A DNA stretch of 64,000 nt from Elusimicrobiaceae bacterium (GTDB lineage: Bacteria; Elusimicrobiota; Elusimicrobia; Elusimicrobiales; Elusimicrobiaceae). This document shows, in pieces, positions 17,611 to 25,395 of the stretch; position 1 is the first letter of the stretch, and each line of letters begins with the position of its first letter. The notes beneath the pieces were generated by a model, which saw only the letters and a program-made list of their open reading frames with translations, had not been told where the DNA came from and searched no databases. The stretch lies in NCBI GenBank assembly GCA_017525025.1, contig JAFXUJ010000007.1:186001-250000 (forward strand), written 5' to 3'. The translations under genes were made by a program, and so were the position numbers.

Positions 17611-19293
17611 TTATTTCAATTTTTTGCCTTGCTCTAATAAGAGCGTGCAAGTGGTGATGTCCGTTACTTCTGCGGGACCAAAGAATTGAATTGGTCCGGG
17701 GAATACGAACAAGTCTTTTTCCGCCCATATTACGCGATTTTTAACGAGGTATTTAAACGGTTCGCCTTTTAGCTCTACTAAAGCTTTTTTAATAACCGGT
17801 TTTTCTTTGCCTTTGCGCCGCTCAATGTTCATCATCATAGTAAGTGGCACGCCGCCCACTTCCCAATCTTGGGCTTTGCGGGTCAGTTTGCGTACGGAAG
17901 ACAAATAACCGCTGCATTTGTTAAGCGCGAGTACGGCCGCGTTATAGCCAAGCGCATACGTGTAAGTAGCGTCAAAGGTGGACGGAACCCCGCAGCGTCC
18001 TTCGTAGCCAAAGAAGTGCGTGATAGCGGAAAATTTGCCGGTATACTTGCCCGCTTTTTTAAGTGTACCCAGTTCTTTGCGGATCATTTCTACCAAAAGT
18101 TTTTCCGTCTCAATTAAAGAAACTTGTACGTTGCCGTGCGGATCGCGATCCAACATTAACTGACTGGCGATACCGTCGGGTAACGAGCGCATCAAGTCGG
18201 CTAGTTTTTTAGGCAGTTTAGCCAAAATAAACTCTTTCTTTTCCGCAGCAGAATTAAGTTTGCTTAAAGCGGCTTCGTGGTCGGCCAAGGAATCGTTCAG
18301 CGCGCCGATTAGCTCCTTCATCTCCGGGATAAACTCAATAAGTCCTTCCGGCACGAGTACGATGCCGTAATTTTTACCGGCTTTGGCACGTTTAACGATT
18401 AAATCCACCAAGTTTTTAACCACTTGACCGAGCGTCATTTTTTTAGCTAACACTTCTTCCCCGACCAAAACGGCGTTCGGGTGCGTTTTGAGCGCGACTT
18501 CCAAAGTAATATGCGAAGCACTGCGGCCCATTAAGCGCACAAAGTGCCAGTATTTACGAGCAGAGTTCATATCGCGTTCTATATTGCCGACGAGTTCCGC
18601 ATAAATTTTGGTAGCGGTATCAAACCCAAAGGAAGCTTCAATGTGTTCATTTTTCAGGTCGCCGTCAATTGTCTTTGGTACACCAATGACGCTGATATCC
18701 ACTCCTTGTTGTTTTAAGTATTCGGCAATCACACAGGCGTTGGTGTTGGAGTCATCTCCCCCTACCACCACAAGCGCGTCCATTTTATTCTTAATGAGAT
18801 TGTTTTTAGCGGCGGCTAATTGTTCATCTGTTTCAATTTTGGTGCGGCCGGATTGAATCAAATCAAATCCTCCGGTATTGCGGTACTCTTGCATAAGTGC
18901 CGGAGTGATTTCTATAAATTTATTATCTACAATACCGCTGGGGCCACCCAAGAAACCAAAGAGTTTGTTTTTGCTATTGGCTTTTTTGAGTCCGTCTAAT
19001 AAACCGCCGATGACGTTGTGTCCGCCCGGGGCTTGTCCGCCGGAAAGTACTACCCCTACGCGCACAGCTTTTTTGCAGAGAGCGGTGTTGTTTCCTTTCA
19101 CAAAGGTAACAGCCGGGAGACCGTAGGTATTAGGGAAAATCTTTTTGACGGTGGCTTGGTCAGCTACCGATTTGGTGGCCTTGCCAAATTTGGGTTTAAC
19201 GAAAGCCGGACCTTTTTTCAAAATAGCAGGCAGCACGGGTTGAAATTTAGCGCGGTGCTGTTGGAGTACGGAATAAGCATTTTTTGTGGACAT
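17611..19293 (-). CDS. pfp: Diphosphate--fructose-6-phosphate 1-phosphotransferase (PPi-PFK, long form)
   Basis: 560 residues, the long plant/spirochaete-type form. Visible signatures are SGGQAPGGHN (phosphate site), VVGGDDSNTNA with the second Asp that marks PPi rather than ATP use, PKTIDGDLK with the catalytic Asp, and MGRSASHITLE. The enzyme reversibly phosphorylates fructose-6-phosphate with pyrophosphate, an ATP-saving glycolytic step common in anaerobes. GGAG lies before the ATG, a TATAAT lies upstream, and a terminator follows. It appears monocistronic. Confidence 0.96.
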   Translation of the reverse strand: MSTKNAYSVLQQHRAKFQPVLPAILKKGPAFVKPKFGKATKSVADQATVKKIFPNTYGLPAVTFVKGNNTALCKKAVRVGVVLSGGQAPGGHNVIGGLLDGLKKANSKNKLFGFLGGPSGIVDNKFIEITPALMQEYRNTGGFDLIQSGRTKIETDEQLAAAKNNLIKNKMDALVVVGGDDSNTNACVIAEYLKQQGVDISVIGVPKTIDGDLKNEHIEASFGFDTATKIYAELVGNIERDMNSARKYWHFVRLMGRSASHITLEVALKTHPNAVLVGEEVLAKKMTLGQVVKNLVDLIVKRAKAGKNYGIVLVPEGLIEFIPEMKELIGALNDSLADHEAALSKLNSAAEKKEFILAKLPKKLADLMRSLPDGIASQLMLDRDPHGNVQVSLIETEKLLVEMIRKELGTLKKAGKYTGKFSAITHFFGYEGRCGVPSTFDATYTYALGYNAAVLALNKCSGYLSSVRKLTRKAQDWEVGGVPLTMMMNIERRKGKEKPVIKKALVELKGEPFKYLVKNRVIWAEKDLFVFPGPIQFFGPAEVTDITTCTLLLEQGKKLK

Positions 19294-19413
19294 TTTTTAT
19301 CTCCTTAGAATAAAAAAGACTTATATTCATATTATACCAACTTTCCACGAGGGACGTTATAAAGGGCTTTAAAGGCCAGTTGTTTTTTGGTAAAATATAA
19401 AGGCTTGACTTGC

Positions 19414-19485
19414 GCCCCCATAGCTCAATGGATAGAGCATCTGCCTTCTAAGCAGGGGATATAGGTTCGATTCCTATTGGGGGTA
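19414..19485 (+). tRNA. tRNA-Arg (anticodon TCT)
   Basis: A complete cloverleaf is readable. The D arm is AGCTCAATGGATAGAGC, and the anticodon stem TCTGC/GCAGG encloses the loop CTTCTAA (anticodon TCT). The T arm is ATAGG-TTCGATT-CCTAT. The acceptor GCCCCCA pairs with TGGGGGT, leaving a G1:T72 wobble instead of G:C, and the discriminator is A. CCA is not encoded. A promoter TTTAAA-N17-TAAAAT lies at 19368-19396. It decodes AGA. Confidence 0.95.
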
Positions 19486-19522
19486 TTCTTTATGCCCGGA
19501 TAAAGTGAACTGCGGAGGAATT

Positions 19523-20626
19523 ATGAGAATTTACGACGATATCCAACTAGACTATTGTGATGTATTGTTGCGGCCCAAACGCTCGGCGTTGGCGTCCCGC
19601 TCGGACGTTGATGTCTTGCGTGAATATACATTTAAGTGGTGTCCGCGCACCATTAAAGCTACGGGCATTATTGCTTCCAATATGTTTACTACCGGTACGT
19701 TTGAAATTGCCCGGGCCATGCAAAAGGAACATTTATTTTGCGCCCTTCACAAACATTACAAGGCCGAAGAGATTATTAAATTCTTGCGCAAAAATAAAAA
19801 AGAATACGGTAATAACGAATTGGTTTTTATCAGCACGGGCGTTTCCGACGCAGATTATGAAAAAGTAACCCAAATCTTAAAAACAAAACTTATTGCCAAT
19901 ATCTGCATTGACGTAGCCAACGGGTATTCCCCCTATTTGCTTAACTTTGTACACAAAGTGCGCCAAGCATGGCCCAAAGTGCTCATTTTGGCGGGTAACG
20001 TGGTAACGGGCGATATGTGCGAAGACTTAATTTTAAACGGGGTAGATATTGTTAAAGTAGGTATCGGGCCCGGCTCGGTATGTACCACACGTAAATTAAC
20101 GGGCGTAGGCCGTCCGCAGTTCTCTACCGTTATTGAATGTGCCGATGCCGCACACGGCGTAGGCGGGATGATTTGCGCTGACGGCGGTTGTACCGTTCCC
20201 GGGGATGTGTGCAAGAGTTTTTGCGCCGGGGCCGATTTTGTAATGTTGGGCGGCATGCTAGCCGGACACGCGGAAAGCGGCGGCGAAATGACTACTAAAA
20301 TTTTCCAAACGGGCGAAGTGAATTTATTAGATGATAAACATTGTGAAATGGCCCTTGTTGAAAAACAATTTAAAAAATTTTACGGCATGAGTTCCGCTTA
20401 CGCGCAAGAGCGCCATTACGGCGGACTAAAAAAATACCGCGCCAGTGAAGGTAAACTGGTGGAACTCCCCTTCCGCGGCCCCGTGGAACCGACGCTACTG
20501 GCTATTTTGGGCGGTATCCGTAGCTGCATGACGTATATCGGTGCGAAGCGGCTTAAAGATATGCCCAAATGCGCGACGTTTTACCGCGTCAACCGCCAAT
20601 TAAATACTATTTTCGGTAACGAATAA
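19523..20626 (+). CDS. guaC: GMP reductase
   Basis: 367 residues of the IMPDH/GMPR TIM-barrel family. The start MRIYDDIQLDYCDVLLRPK and the catalytic loop GIGPGSVCTTR (nucleophilic Cys) match GMP reductases, and there is no CBS-domain insertion as in IMP dehydrogenase. Further blocks are ICADGGCTVPGDV and FVMLGGMLAGH. The enzyme deaminates GMP to IMP with NADPH for purine salvage. The ATG at 19523 is preceded by GGAGG; it lies 37 bases after tRNA-Arg and may be cotranscribed with it. A terminator follows. Confidence 0.94.
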   Translation: MRIYDDIQLDYCDVLLRPKRSALASRSDVDVLREYTFKWCPRTIKATGIIASNMFTTGTFEIARAMQKEHLFCALHKHYKAEEIIKFLRKNKKEYGNNELVFISTGVSDADYEKVTQILKTKLIANICIDVANGYSPYLLNFVHKVRQAWPKVLILAGNVVTGDMCEDLILNGVDIVKVGIGPGSVCTTRKLTGVGRPQFSTVIECADAAHGVGGMICADGGCTVPGDVCKSFCAGADFVMLGGMLAGHAESGGEMTTKIFQTGEVNLLDDKHCEMALVEKQFKKFYGMSSAYAQERHYGGLKKYRASEGKLVELPFRGPVEPTLLAILGGIRSCMTYIGAKRLKDMPKCATFYRVNRQLNTIFGNE

Positions 20627-20655
20627 TAGGGAAAATTGCCCACATTCCTTTCCTG

Positions 20656-20684
20656 AAACCCCCGAGGATTCTCCGGGGGTTTTA
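20656..20684 (+). terminator. Terminator after guaC
   Basis: AAACCCCCG pairs with CGGGGGTTT (one internal mismatch in the apex), followed by a T-run. Confidence 0.88.
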
Positions 20685-20735
20685 GTATGTAGGCAGGAAA
20701 ATGATACAATATACTATCTTATAAACAGGTGCGTT

Positions 20736-21932
20736 ATGGCTAAAAATCTTTCGTTTTCTTATTCCAAAATGGGGATGTATAAGGAATGTCCGCAGAAGTA
20801 CAAATTCCGCTATGTCCACATGCTGCCCGAAAAACCCAAATACTACTTTGCATTTGGATCTGCCATGCACGCGGTGATGGAATTTATCTATAACCCGCAA
20901 AAGACCGTTTTTCCAACGCTGGCCGAAGCCCTTCAATTTTTTGATACCACGTGGAACAAAACTACATTTGAGCAAAAAGGGTATGCGTCCGTAGAAAAGG
21001 AATTGGAAGGATATGCCGAAGGCCGCCGTATTTTGGAAAGTTATTACGAGCAGAACGAACTGTCGTTTACGCATCCGCTCTCCGTGGAAACCAAAAGTAC
21101 GCTAGAAATAGACGGCCTTAACTTGATTAGCATTTTGGACCGCATGGATTATCTGGGCGACGGTAAAATTAAAATTTTAGATTATAAGACGGGCAAAACC
21201 GTCCAGCGCGAGCCCGACCAGTTGTATATGTACCAAAAAGTGGTGGAAAATTCCCCCGTCATCAAAGCACTTGTACAGGCCAAAGACCCGGCCGTAAAAG
21301 AGGTACGCGTCGGGGAGCTTAGTTTTTATCATTTGCCTACCCTAACCGAAATGAAATTTGAACGCGCGCCGGATAAAGAAATTTTTTCGTTCTGGCAAGG
21401 TGTTTTGCAAATTGCAGATAATATCCGCGCCGGAAAGTTTGCCCCCACTCCCGGTGAAAACCAATGCCGCTGGTGCGATTACCGCAACCTCTGCCCGGTA
21501 TTTACCGGTAAAGAATACAGTGCGGTAAACTCATCCTCTAAAGAACTTCCCCCCCTTGCGCAAAAAAATCCGCAAGAGGAACTCAGCCAAAAAATTGACC
21601 GTTTGGGCGAATTAAAAGAACAAGTACAAAAACTGGAGCAAGAAATTATTTCTTGTATGAAGCAAAATAATTTCCAGCGTCATTTCGGTTCCGCGTATAA
21701 AGCGGAATTAAATACTGCGGAAAAAATAGAACTTACCGATAATAACCAGGTCGTGGAACTGCTGAGTAAATTGGGTTTACTAAGTAAAGTGTTAGTGCCT
21801 ACTAAGACAACGGTGGCGCGGCTACTTACTGATGAGGCCGTGTCCGCTAAAGACAAAGAAAAATTGCGCGCGCTGGTGCAACGTGTGCAAGAAGTACAGC
21901 TGGCCTTGGAAAAAATTGCCCAATTACCATGA
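20736..21932 (+). CDS. RecB/Cas4-like PD-(D/E)XK nuclease with Fe-S cysteines
   Basis: 398 residues. The N-terminal SYSKMGMYKECPQKYKFRY block and GSAMHAVMEF histidine match the PDDEXK_1 family (RecB/AddB C-terminal nuclease). The active site is in ISILDRMD and ILDYKTGK (D...D-x-K). One N-terminal Cys (CPQKY) and three near CRWCDYRNLCPVF are positioned for a 4Fe-4S cluster, as in AddB and Cas4. A C-terminal coiled-coil extension (about 280-398) is unusual. There is no helicase and no CRISPR locus nearby. The stop overlaps the kinase start by four bases. Confidence 0.85.
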   Translation: MAKNLSFSYSKMGMYKECPQKYKFRYVHMLPEKPKYYFAFGSAMHAVMEFIYNPQKTVFPTLAEALQFFDTTWNKTTFEQKGYASVEKELEGYAEGRRILESYYEQNELSFTHPLSVETKSTLEIDGLNLISILDRMDYLGDGKIKILDYKTGKTVQREPDQLYMYQKVVENSPVIKALVQAKDPAVKEVRVGELSFYHLPTLTEMKFERAPDKEIFSFWQGVLQIADNIRAGKFAPTPGENQCRWCDYRNLCPVFTGKEYSAVNSSSKELPPLAQKNPQEELSQKIDRLGELKEQVQKLEQEIISCMKQNNFQRHFGSAYKAELNTAEKIELTDNNQVVELLSKLGLLSKVLVPTKTTVARLLTDEAVSAKDKEKLRALVQRVQEVQLALEKIAQLP

Positions 21933-23371
21933 CGTATCAAAAAATGATTGTTGCCTTAGATATCGGAACGTCCGGCTGCCGAGCTGCGGCGGTGCGGGGC
22001 GATGGCTCTGTCGCGTTGCAACAAGAAGAACCGTTGGTGCCGCTTCGCAGTGCACCGGGTTTATCGGAATACCAGGCAGAAGAATTACTCCGGGCCGCAC
22101 GCCAAACATTACATGCTGTTTTAGATGGGATTGGTCCCCAACAGATAGCGTGTTTGGCGGTAACTTCACAGCGCTCCACCATTGTATTATGGGATAAAAC
22201 AACGGGTAAGCCCATTGGTCCCGTGCTTACGTGGGAAGACGGCCGAGCCCAAGCCCAGGCCGAACAAGCCTCTATTTCACAAGAAGAAGTACACGCCCAA
22301 ACCGGACTTTATAAAACTCCCTTTTTCTCGGCTCCTAAAATTGCTTGGATTTTACAACACGTTCCGCAAGCCTCGCAATCACTTAAGCAAGGTAATTTGC
22401 TGGCGGCTCCGGTGGCGTCTTATATTATTTGGCATTTAACGAATGGCCAAGTTTTTGCTACGGATGTTTCCTTGGCACAGCGCACGCTTTTATTAGATGT
22501 AAAATCGGCGGCGTGGAGCCCTTCCCTTTGCCAAGCTTTTGGTGTACCGATGGAAATTTTACCCAAACTATTACCGTCGGCCGCGGATTACGGCACCTAC
22601 ACATATCAAGGAGTCAAGATTCCTATTTCCGTTTGCGTAGGAGACCAACAAGCGGCCGCCGCTTATTTTAATTTGCAAGCAACGGATAGTTTAATTAACT
22701 ACGGTACGGGTGCTTTTTGGTTGTACCACACCGGGGAAAAAGCTGTCTTTTTGCCGGGAATGCTGACTTCGTTGGCGGCTACAGCCGGCACCGCTTCCAA
22801 CGCCTATTTGTTAGAAGGGCCGGTTAATTCCGCCGGGAGTGCGTTGCTATGGTTAAAAGCGCAAGGAATTTCGTTTGATGAGGAAGAGCTTCAAACGATT
22901 TGCGTGTCTTCCAAGCGGCCGGTGTGGTTTTTGCCTGCATTGGGCGGACTGGGCGCCCCGTATTGGGATTTTAAAATCTCAGCCGCGGCAGAAGGCTTGT
23001 GCCCGCTTACGCAAAAAGAAGACTGGGTTGCCGGAGCCGTGCGCGGCGTGGCGTTTTTGCTCGCAGACATTGGGGCTTATCTACGTGCCAACGGGTGTGC
23101 TACAAGCGGTAAGATCCAGGTATCGGGTGGACTTTCGCGTTTGAATTATTTGACGGCTTTTCAGGCGGATATTTTGCAGCAGGATTTGTGGGTGTTGCCG
23201 CAGGCCGACGCGACGTTATTAGGAGCGGCTTTGTTGGCCGCCCGGCAAAAAGGGGTAGCTTTAAATTTTGTAAAAGATTTCCGGCGTATAGCCCCTACCT
23301 TGTCGGCCCCACAGGCGCGGGAATTGTATACCTACTGGCAGCAGTTTCTTATGCGCCAGCGACAAAAATAA
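21929..23371 (+). CDS. FGGY-family carbohydrate kinase
   Basis: 480 residues with the two-domain FGGY fold: ALDIGTSGCRAA phosphate-1 motif near the start, CVGDQQAAAAY with the catalytic Asp (about 230), INYGTGAFWL phosphate-2, and VSGGLSRLNYL adenosine site. Overall it is closest in pattern to glycerol/xylulose kinases. The position equivalent to the glycerol-binding Arg-Glu of GlpK reads TSQRST, so the Glu is missing and the substrate is open. It overlaps the nuclease gene by ATGA, so the two are cotranscribed despite having no obvious functional link. Confidence 0.87.
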   Translation: MTYQKMIVALDIGTSGCRAAAVRGDGSVALQQEEPLVPLRSAPGLSEYQAEELLRAARQTLHAVLDGIGPQQIACLAVTSQRSTIVLWDKTTGKPIGPVLTWEDGRAQAQAEQASISQEEVHAQTGLYKTPFFSAPKIAWILQHVPQASQSLKQGNLLAAPVASYIIWHLTNGQVFATDVSLAQRTLLLDVKSAAWSPSLCQAFGVPMEILPKLLPSAADYGTYTYQGVKIPISVCVGDQQAAAAYFNLQATDSLINYGTGAFWLYHTGEKAVFLPGMLTSLAATAGTASNAYLLEGPVNSAGSALLWLKAQGISFDEEELQTICVSSKRPVWFLPALGGLGAPYWDFKISAAAEGLCPLTQKEDWVAGAVRGVAFLLADIGAYLRANGCATSGKIQVSGGLSRLNYLTAFQADILQQDLWVLPQADATLLGAALLAARQKGVALNFVKDFRRIAPTLSAPQARELYTYWQQFLMRQRQK

Positions 23372-23388
23372 AATTTTACAGGTAAATG

Positions 23389-23420
23389 AAAAAGCCCCTC
23401 GCTTTGGCGAGGGGCTTTTT
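23389..23420. terminator. Bidirectional terminator between kinase and ankyrin genes
   Basis: GCCCCTCGC (23394-23402) pairs with GCGAGGGGC (23407-23415), with A-run and T-run flanks serving both convergent genes. Confidence 0.93.
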
Positions 23421-23434
23421 AACAGAGCGAAATA

Positions 23435-24769
23435 TTATTGCGCTTTTAACAAACGGGCGGTGTTGGAACGGGGTAAAAATTGCGCGACCAGAGAAGCCGG
23501 CGTTTCCCCTTTCTTGTTAGCGCGTTTGGGGTTCGCTCCGCGTTGCAATAATAACACGGCAGCCCCATCATTTTTAGCCATGATGGCGTGCATGAGCGGA
23601 GTATTACCGTCCCCATCCGGTACATCAATATCTGCATGGGCTTGAATTAATTTTTTGGTTAACGTATCATCTGCTGCGTAGGCACTATACGTTAACACGG
23701 TGCGTCCTTGATTGTCTTGCGCATGGATGTTTATGCGTTTGCCTAACAAAAACTGCAAGCATTCCTGGCGGTTGAGCGCGGCCGCATGCATCAAAGGGGT
23801 TACCCCGGCAAAATCCGGTTGATTGGGATCCGCCTTTAACGAGAGCAAGGTTTTGAGGGCTTGCGGTTGGTCTTGCTCAATAGCATAGAAAAGGGGTGAT
23901 TTCCCCGCTTTGTCCACCGTATTTACGTTGGCATGCCCTTTTTTGGCAAGAAATTTGATGATAGGCAAGTGGCCTTCGGCAGCGGCCGTAGATAAGGCAC
24001 TCAGCCCGGTAAGCGGGTTGACATAATTTACATCTGCCCCATTTTTTAACAGATTCTGTACGTTCTCCAAATACCCGCGTTGGGTGGAATAAATTAAAGC
24101 ATTATTACCGTCGGAATCTGCTAAATCAATGGAATCCATGGACGCATGAGCAAGCAACGATATCACTTGCGGTTCATTAAATTTAGAGGCATACAAAAGC
24201 GGTATTTTACCGGAATCATCTTTTAGTTTGCTGTCGGCCCCTTGTCCAAGCAGATAGATGACAGCTTTACTTTGGCCGGCGGCGGCCGCTGCAATTAACG
24301 GGGTAATTCCGTAGTTTGATTTTTGGTCTACATCCGCATGTCCTCTTTCCACTAAGAGTTGAATGATAGGCAAATTGCCTTTTTCAGCGGCGAGCGTTAA
24401 AGGCGTGATACCCGCATAGTTTTTCTCATTGACGTCCACATTGGCATAAATCAGCGTGCGCACGCGGTCCGCATCGTTGGATTTGATGGCATGAATGAGA
24501 GAAGTATCATACATTAGTTTTTTTTCGGGGGTTTGGCGTTGGCCGAGTACCGTGCCGGGATATGTCTTTTTCTCGGCACCGAAAACCGTTCCGCGATAAA
24601 TATCTCCCGACGTTCCCTCTTGTACCGCACGGTTGGTTAAGGCCTCACTGGCCGAGCGAGCTTGCGGCCCACCTAAAATAAGTTCTTGATCTTGTGGGCG
24701 GGCGTGGGCCGGCAAGGCCAGCGCGCCGATACATAATAACAAAACAACTATAGGATACGTTTTTGGCAT
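23435..24769 (-). CDS. Secreted ankyrin-repeat protein
   Basis: 444 residues: signal peptide (VVLLLCIGALALPAHA), a low-complexity linker to about 85, then about ten ankyrin repeats to the C-terminus. Clear repeats include GITPLTLAAEKGNLPIIQLL, GNTPLMHAIMAKNDGAAVLL and similar units of about 33 residues. It is predicted to be periplasmic or secreted and to bind proteins; the partner is unknown. TTGTTT and TATAAT boxes and a GAGGAG leader are visible. The conserved dyad of other secreted genes is absent here. Confidence 0.9.
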   Translation of the reverse strand: MPKTYPIVVLLLCIGALALPAHARPQDQELILGGPQARSASEALTNRAVQEGTSGDIYRGTVFGAEKKTYPGTVLGQRQTPEKKLMYDTSLIHAIKSNDADRVRTLIYANVDVNEKNYAGITPLTLAAEKGNLPIIQLLVERGHADVDQKSNYGITPLIAAAAAGQSKAVIYLLGQGADSKLKDDSGKIPLLYASKFNEPQVISLLAHASMDSIDLADSDGNNALIYSTQRGYLENVQNLLKNGADVNYVNPLTGLSALSTAAAEGHLPIIKFLAKKGHANVNTVDKAGKSPLFYAIEQDQPQALKTLLSLKADPNQPDFAGVTPLMHAAALNRQECLQFLLGKRINIHAQDNQGRTVLTYSAYAADDTLTKKLIQAHADIDVPDGDGNTPLMHAIMAKNDGAAVLLLQRGANPKRANKKGETPASLVAQFLPRSNTARLLKAQ

Positions 24770-24892
24770 AATTTTCTCCTCAATAAAATCATTATATCAT
24801 ATCCGCCCTGGATAAAAACAAGGGAATTACTTCATCAAAAAGTAATTTAAAAGGATTATTTTAAACTAAATATTTATTTTAAAACAAAAAGC

Positions 24893-24921
24893 TTGCAATT
24901 TAATGAGATACGAGGTATCAT
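24893..24921 (+). promoter_or_regulatory. Promoter of the candidate small RNA
   Basis: TTGCAA (24893-24898) and TATCAT (24916-24921) are separated by exactly 17 bases. No credible reading frame follows before the terminator at 24998-25028. Confidence 0.55.
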
Positions 24922-24927
24922 AAAAGG

Positions 24928-25028
24928 GAAAGGGGGCGTTATAATATCCATTTTATCCCCCAGAACCTTTCGATTTACCCCCCGAACGGTTCTGAAAAAA
25001 GAGCTAGGTACATCCCCTAGCTCTTTTT
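24928..25028 (+). ncRNA. Candidate small RNA with C-rich loops
   Basis: The 311-base gap between the ankyrin and ferredoxin genes holds a promoter, a hairpin and a rightward terminator, but no plausible gene. CAGAACC (24961-24967) plus TTCG pairs with CGAA plus GGTTCTG (24988-24994) around the loop ATTTACCCCC. A second C-run (24956-24961) and a G-run (24932-24936) could pair with each other or with the loop. GAGCTAGG/CCTAGCTC plus T5 ends the transcript. C-rich loops able to pair with GGAGG ribosome binding sites are common in regulatory RNAs. No known family is recognised. Confidence 0.5.
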
Positions 25029-25034
25029 ATTGCC

Positions 25035-25065
25035 AAAAAGCTCCCTCGTGTAGAGGGAGCTTTTT
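25035..25065. terminator. Bidirectional terminator before the ferredoxin gene end
   Basis: AAAAAGCTCCCTC pairs perfectly with GAGGGAGCTTTTT around GTGTA. It mainly serves the leftward ferredoxin gene. Confidence 0.93.
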
Positions 25066-25080
25066 AGTGAGTGTCAAATA

Positions 25081-25251
25081 TTAGAGTGCGATGGCGCTGG
25101 CCGGGCAGGTTCCCGCGCAAGCTCCGCATTCAATGCATTTAGATGCATCAATTTTGCGTTTTCCATCTGCTTCGCTGATAGCAGCTACCGGGCAAGCCGA
25201 TTCGCAAGCTCCGCAGTTAATGCAAACATCCGGATTTACTTTATAAGCCAT
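25081..25251 (-). CDS. 2[4Fe-4S] ferredoxin
   Basis: A 56-residue clostridial-type ferredoxin starting MAYKVNPDV. Two complete C-x2-C-x2-C-x3-CP motifs (CINCGACESACP and CIECGACAGTCP) bind two 4Fe-4S clusters for low-potential electron transfer. The ATG at 25251 has AGGAGA in front; a longer open frame upstream lacks support. It is divergent from feoAB. Confidence 0.96.
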   Translation of the reverse strand: MAYKVNPDVCINCGACESACPVAAISEADGKRKIDASKCIECGACAGTCPASAIAL

Positions 25252-25338
25252 AATTGAGATTCTCCTGTTTTTACAATAAACTAACACATAAATTATACAA
25301 AAAATATTCCCTGCGTGCAGAAACGTCGTCCTCCCGGG

Positions 25339-25368
25339 GTTGCGCAAAAAGGGTTAGGAATGATACAA
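25339..25368 (+). promoter_or_regulatory. Promoter of the feoAB fusion gene
   Basis: TTGCGC (25339-25344) and TACAAT (25363-25368) are 18 bases apart. This places the ATG-like codons upstream of 25375 outside the mRNA and supports the start at 25396. Confidence 0.55.
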
Positions 25369-25395
25369 TATAAAAGTAAGGAAAAACTAACTTTT

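Noticed and set aside
20736-21932. The nuclease as a Cas4 of a CRISPR system
   Set aside because: No repeat array and no other cas genes are present in the window, and the protein is twice the usual Cas4 length with a coiled-coil extension.
24893-25084. A rightward 63-codon open frame from a TTG between the ankyrin and ferredoxin genes
   Set aside because: Its start codon is the -35 box of a good promoter, it has no ribosome binding site, and it runs through two terminator hairpins. A small RNA explains the region better.
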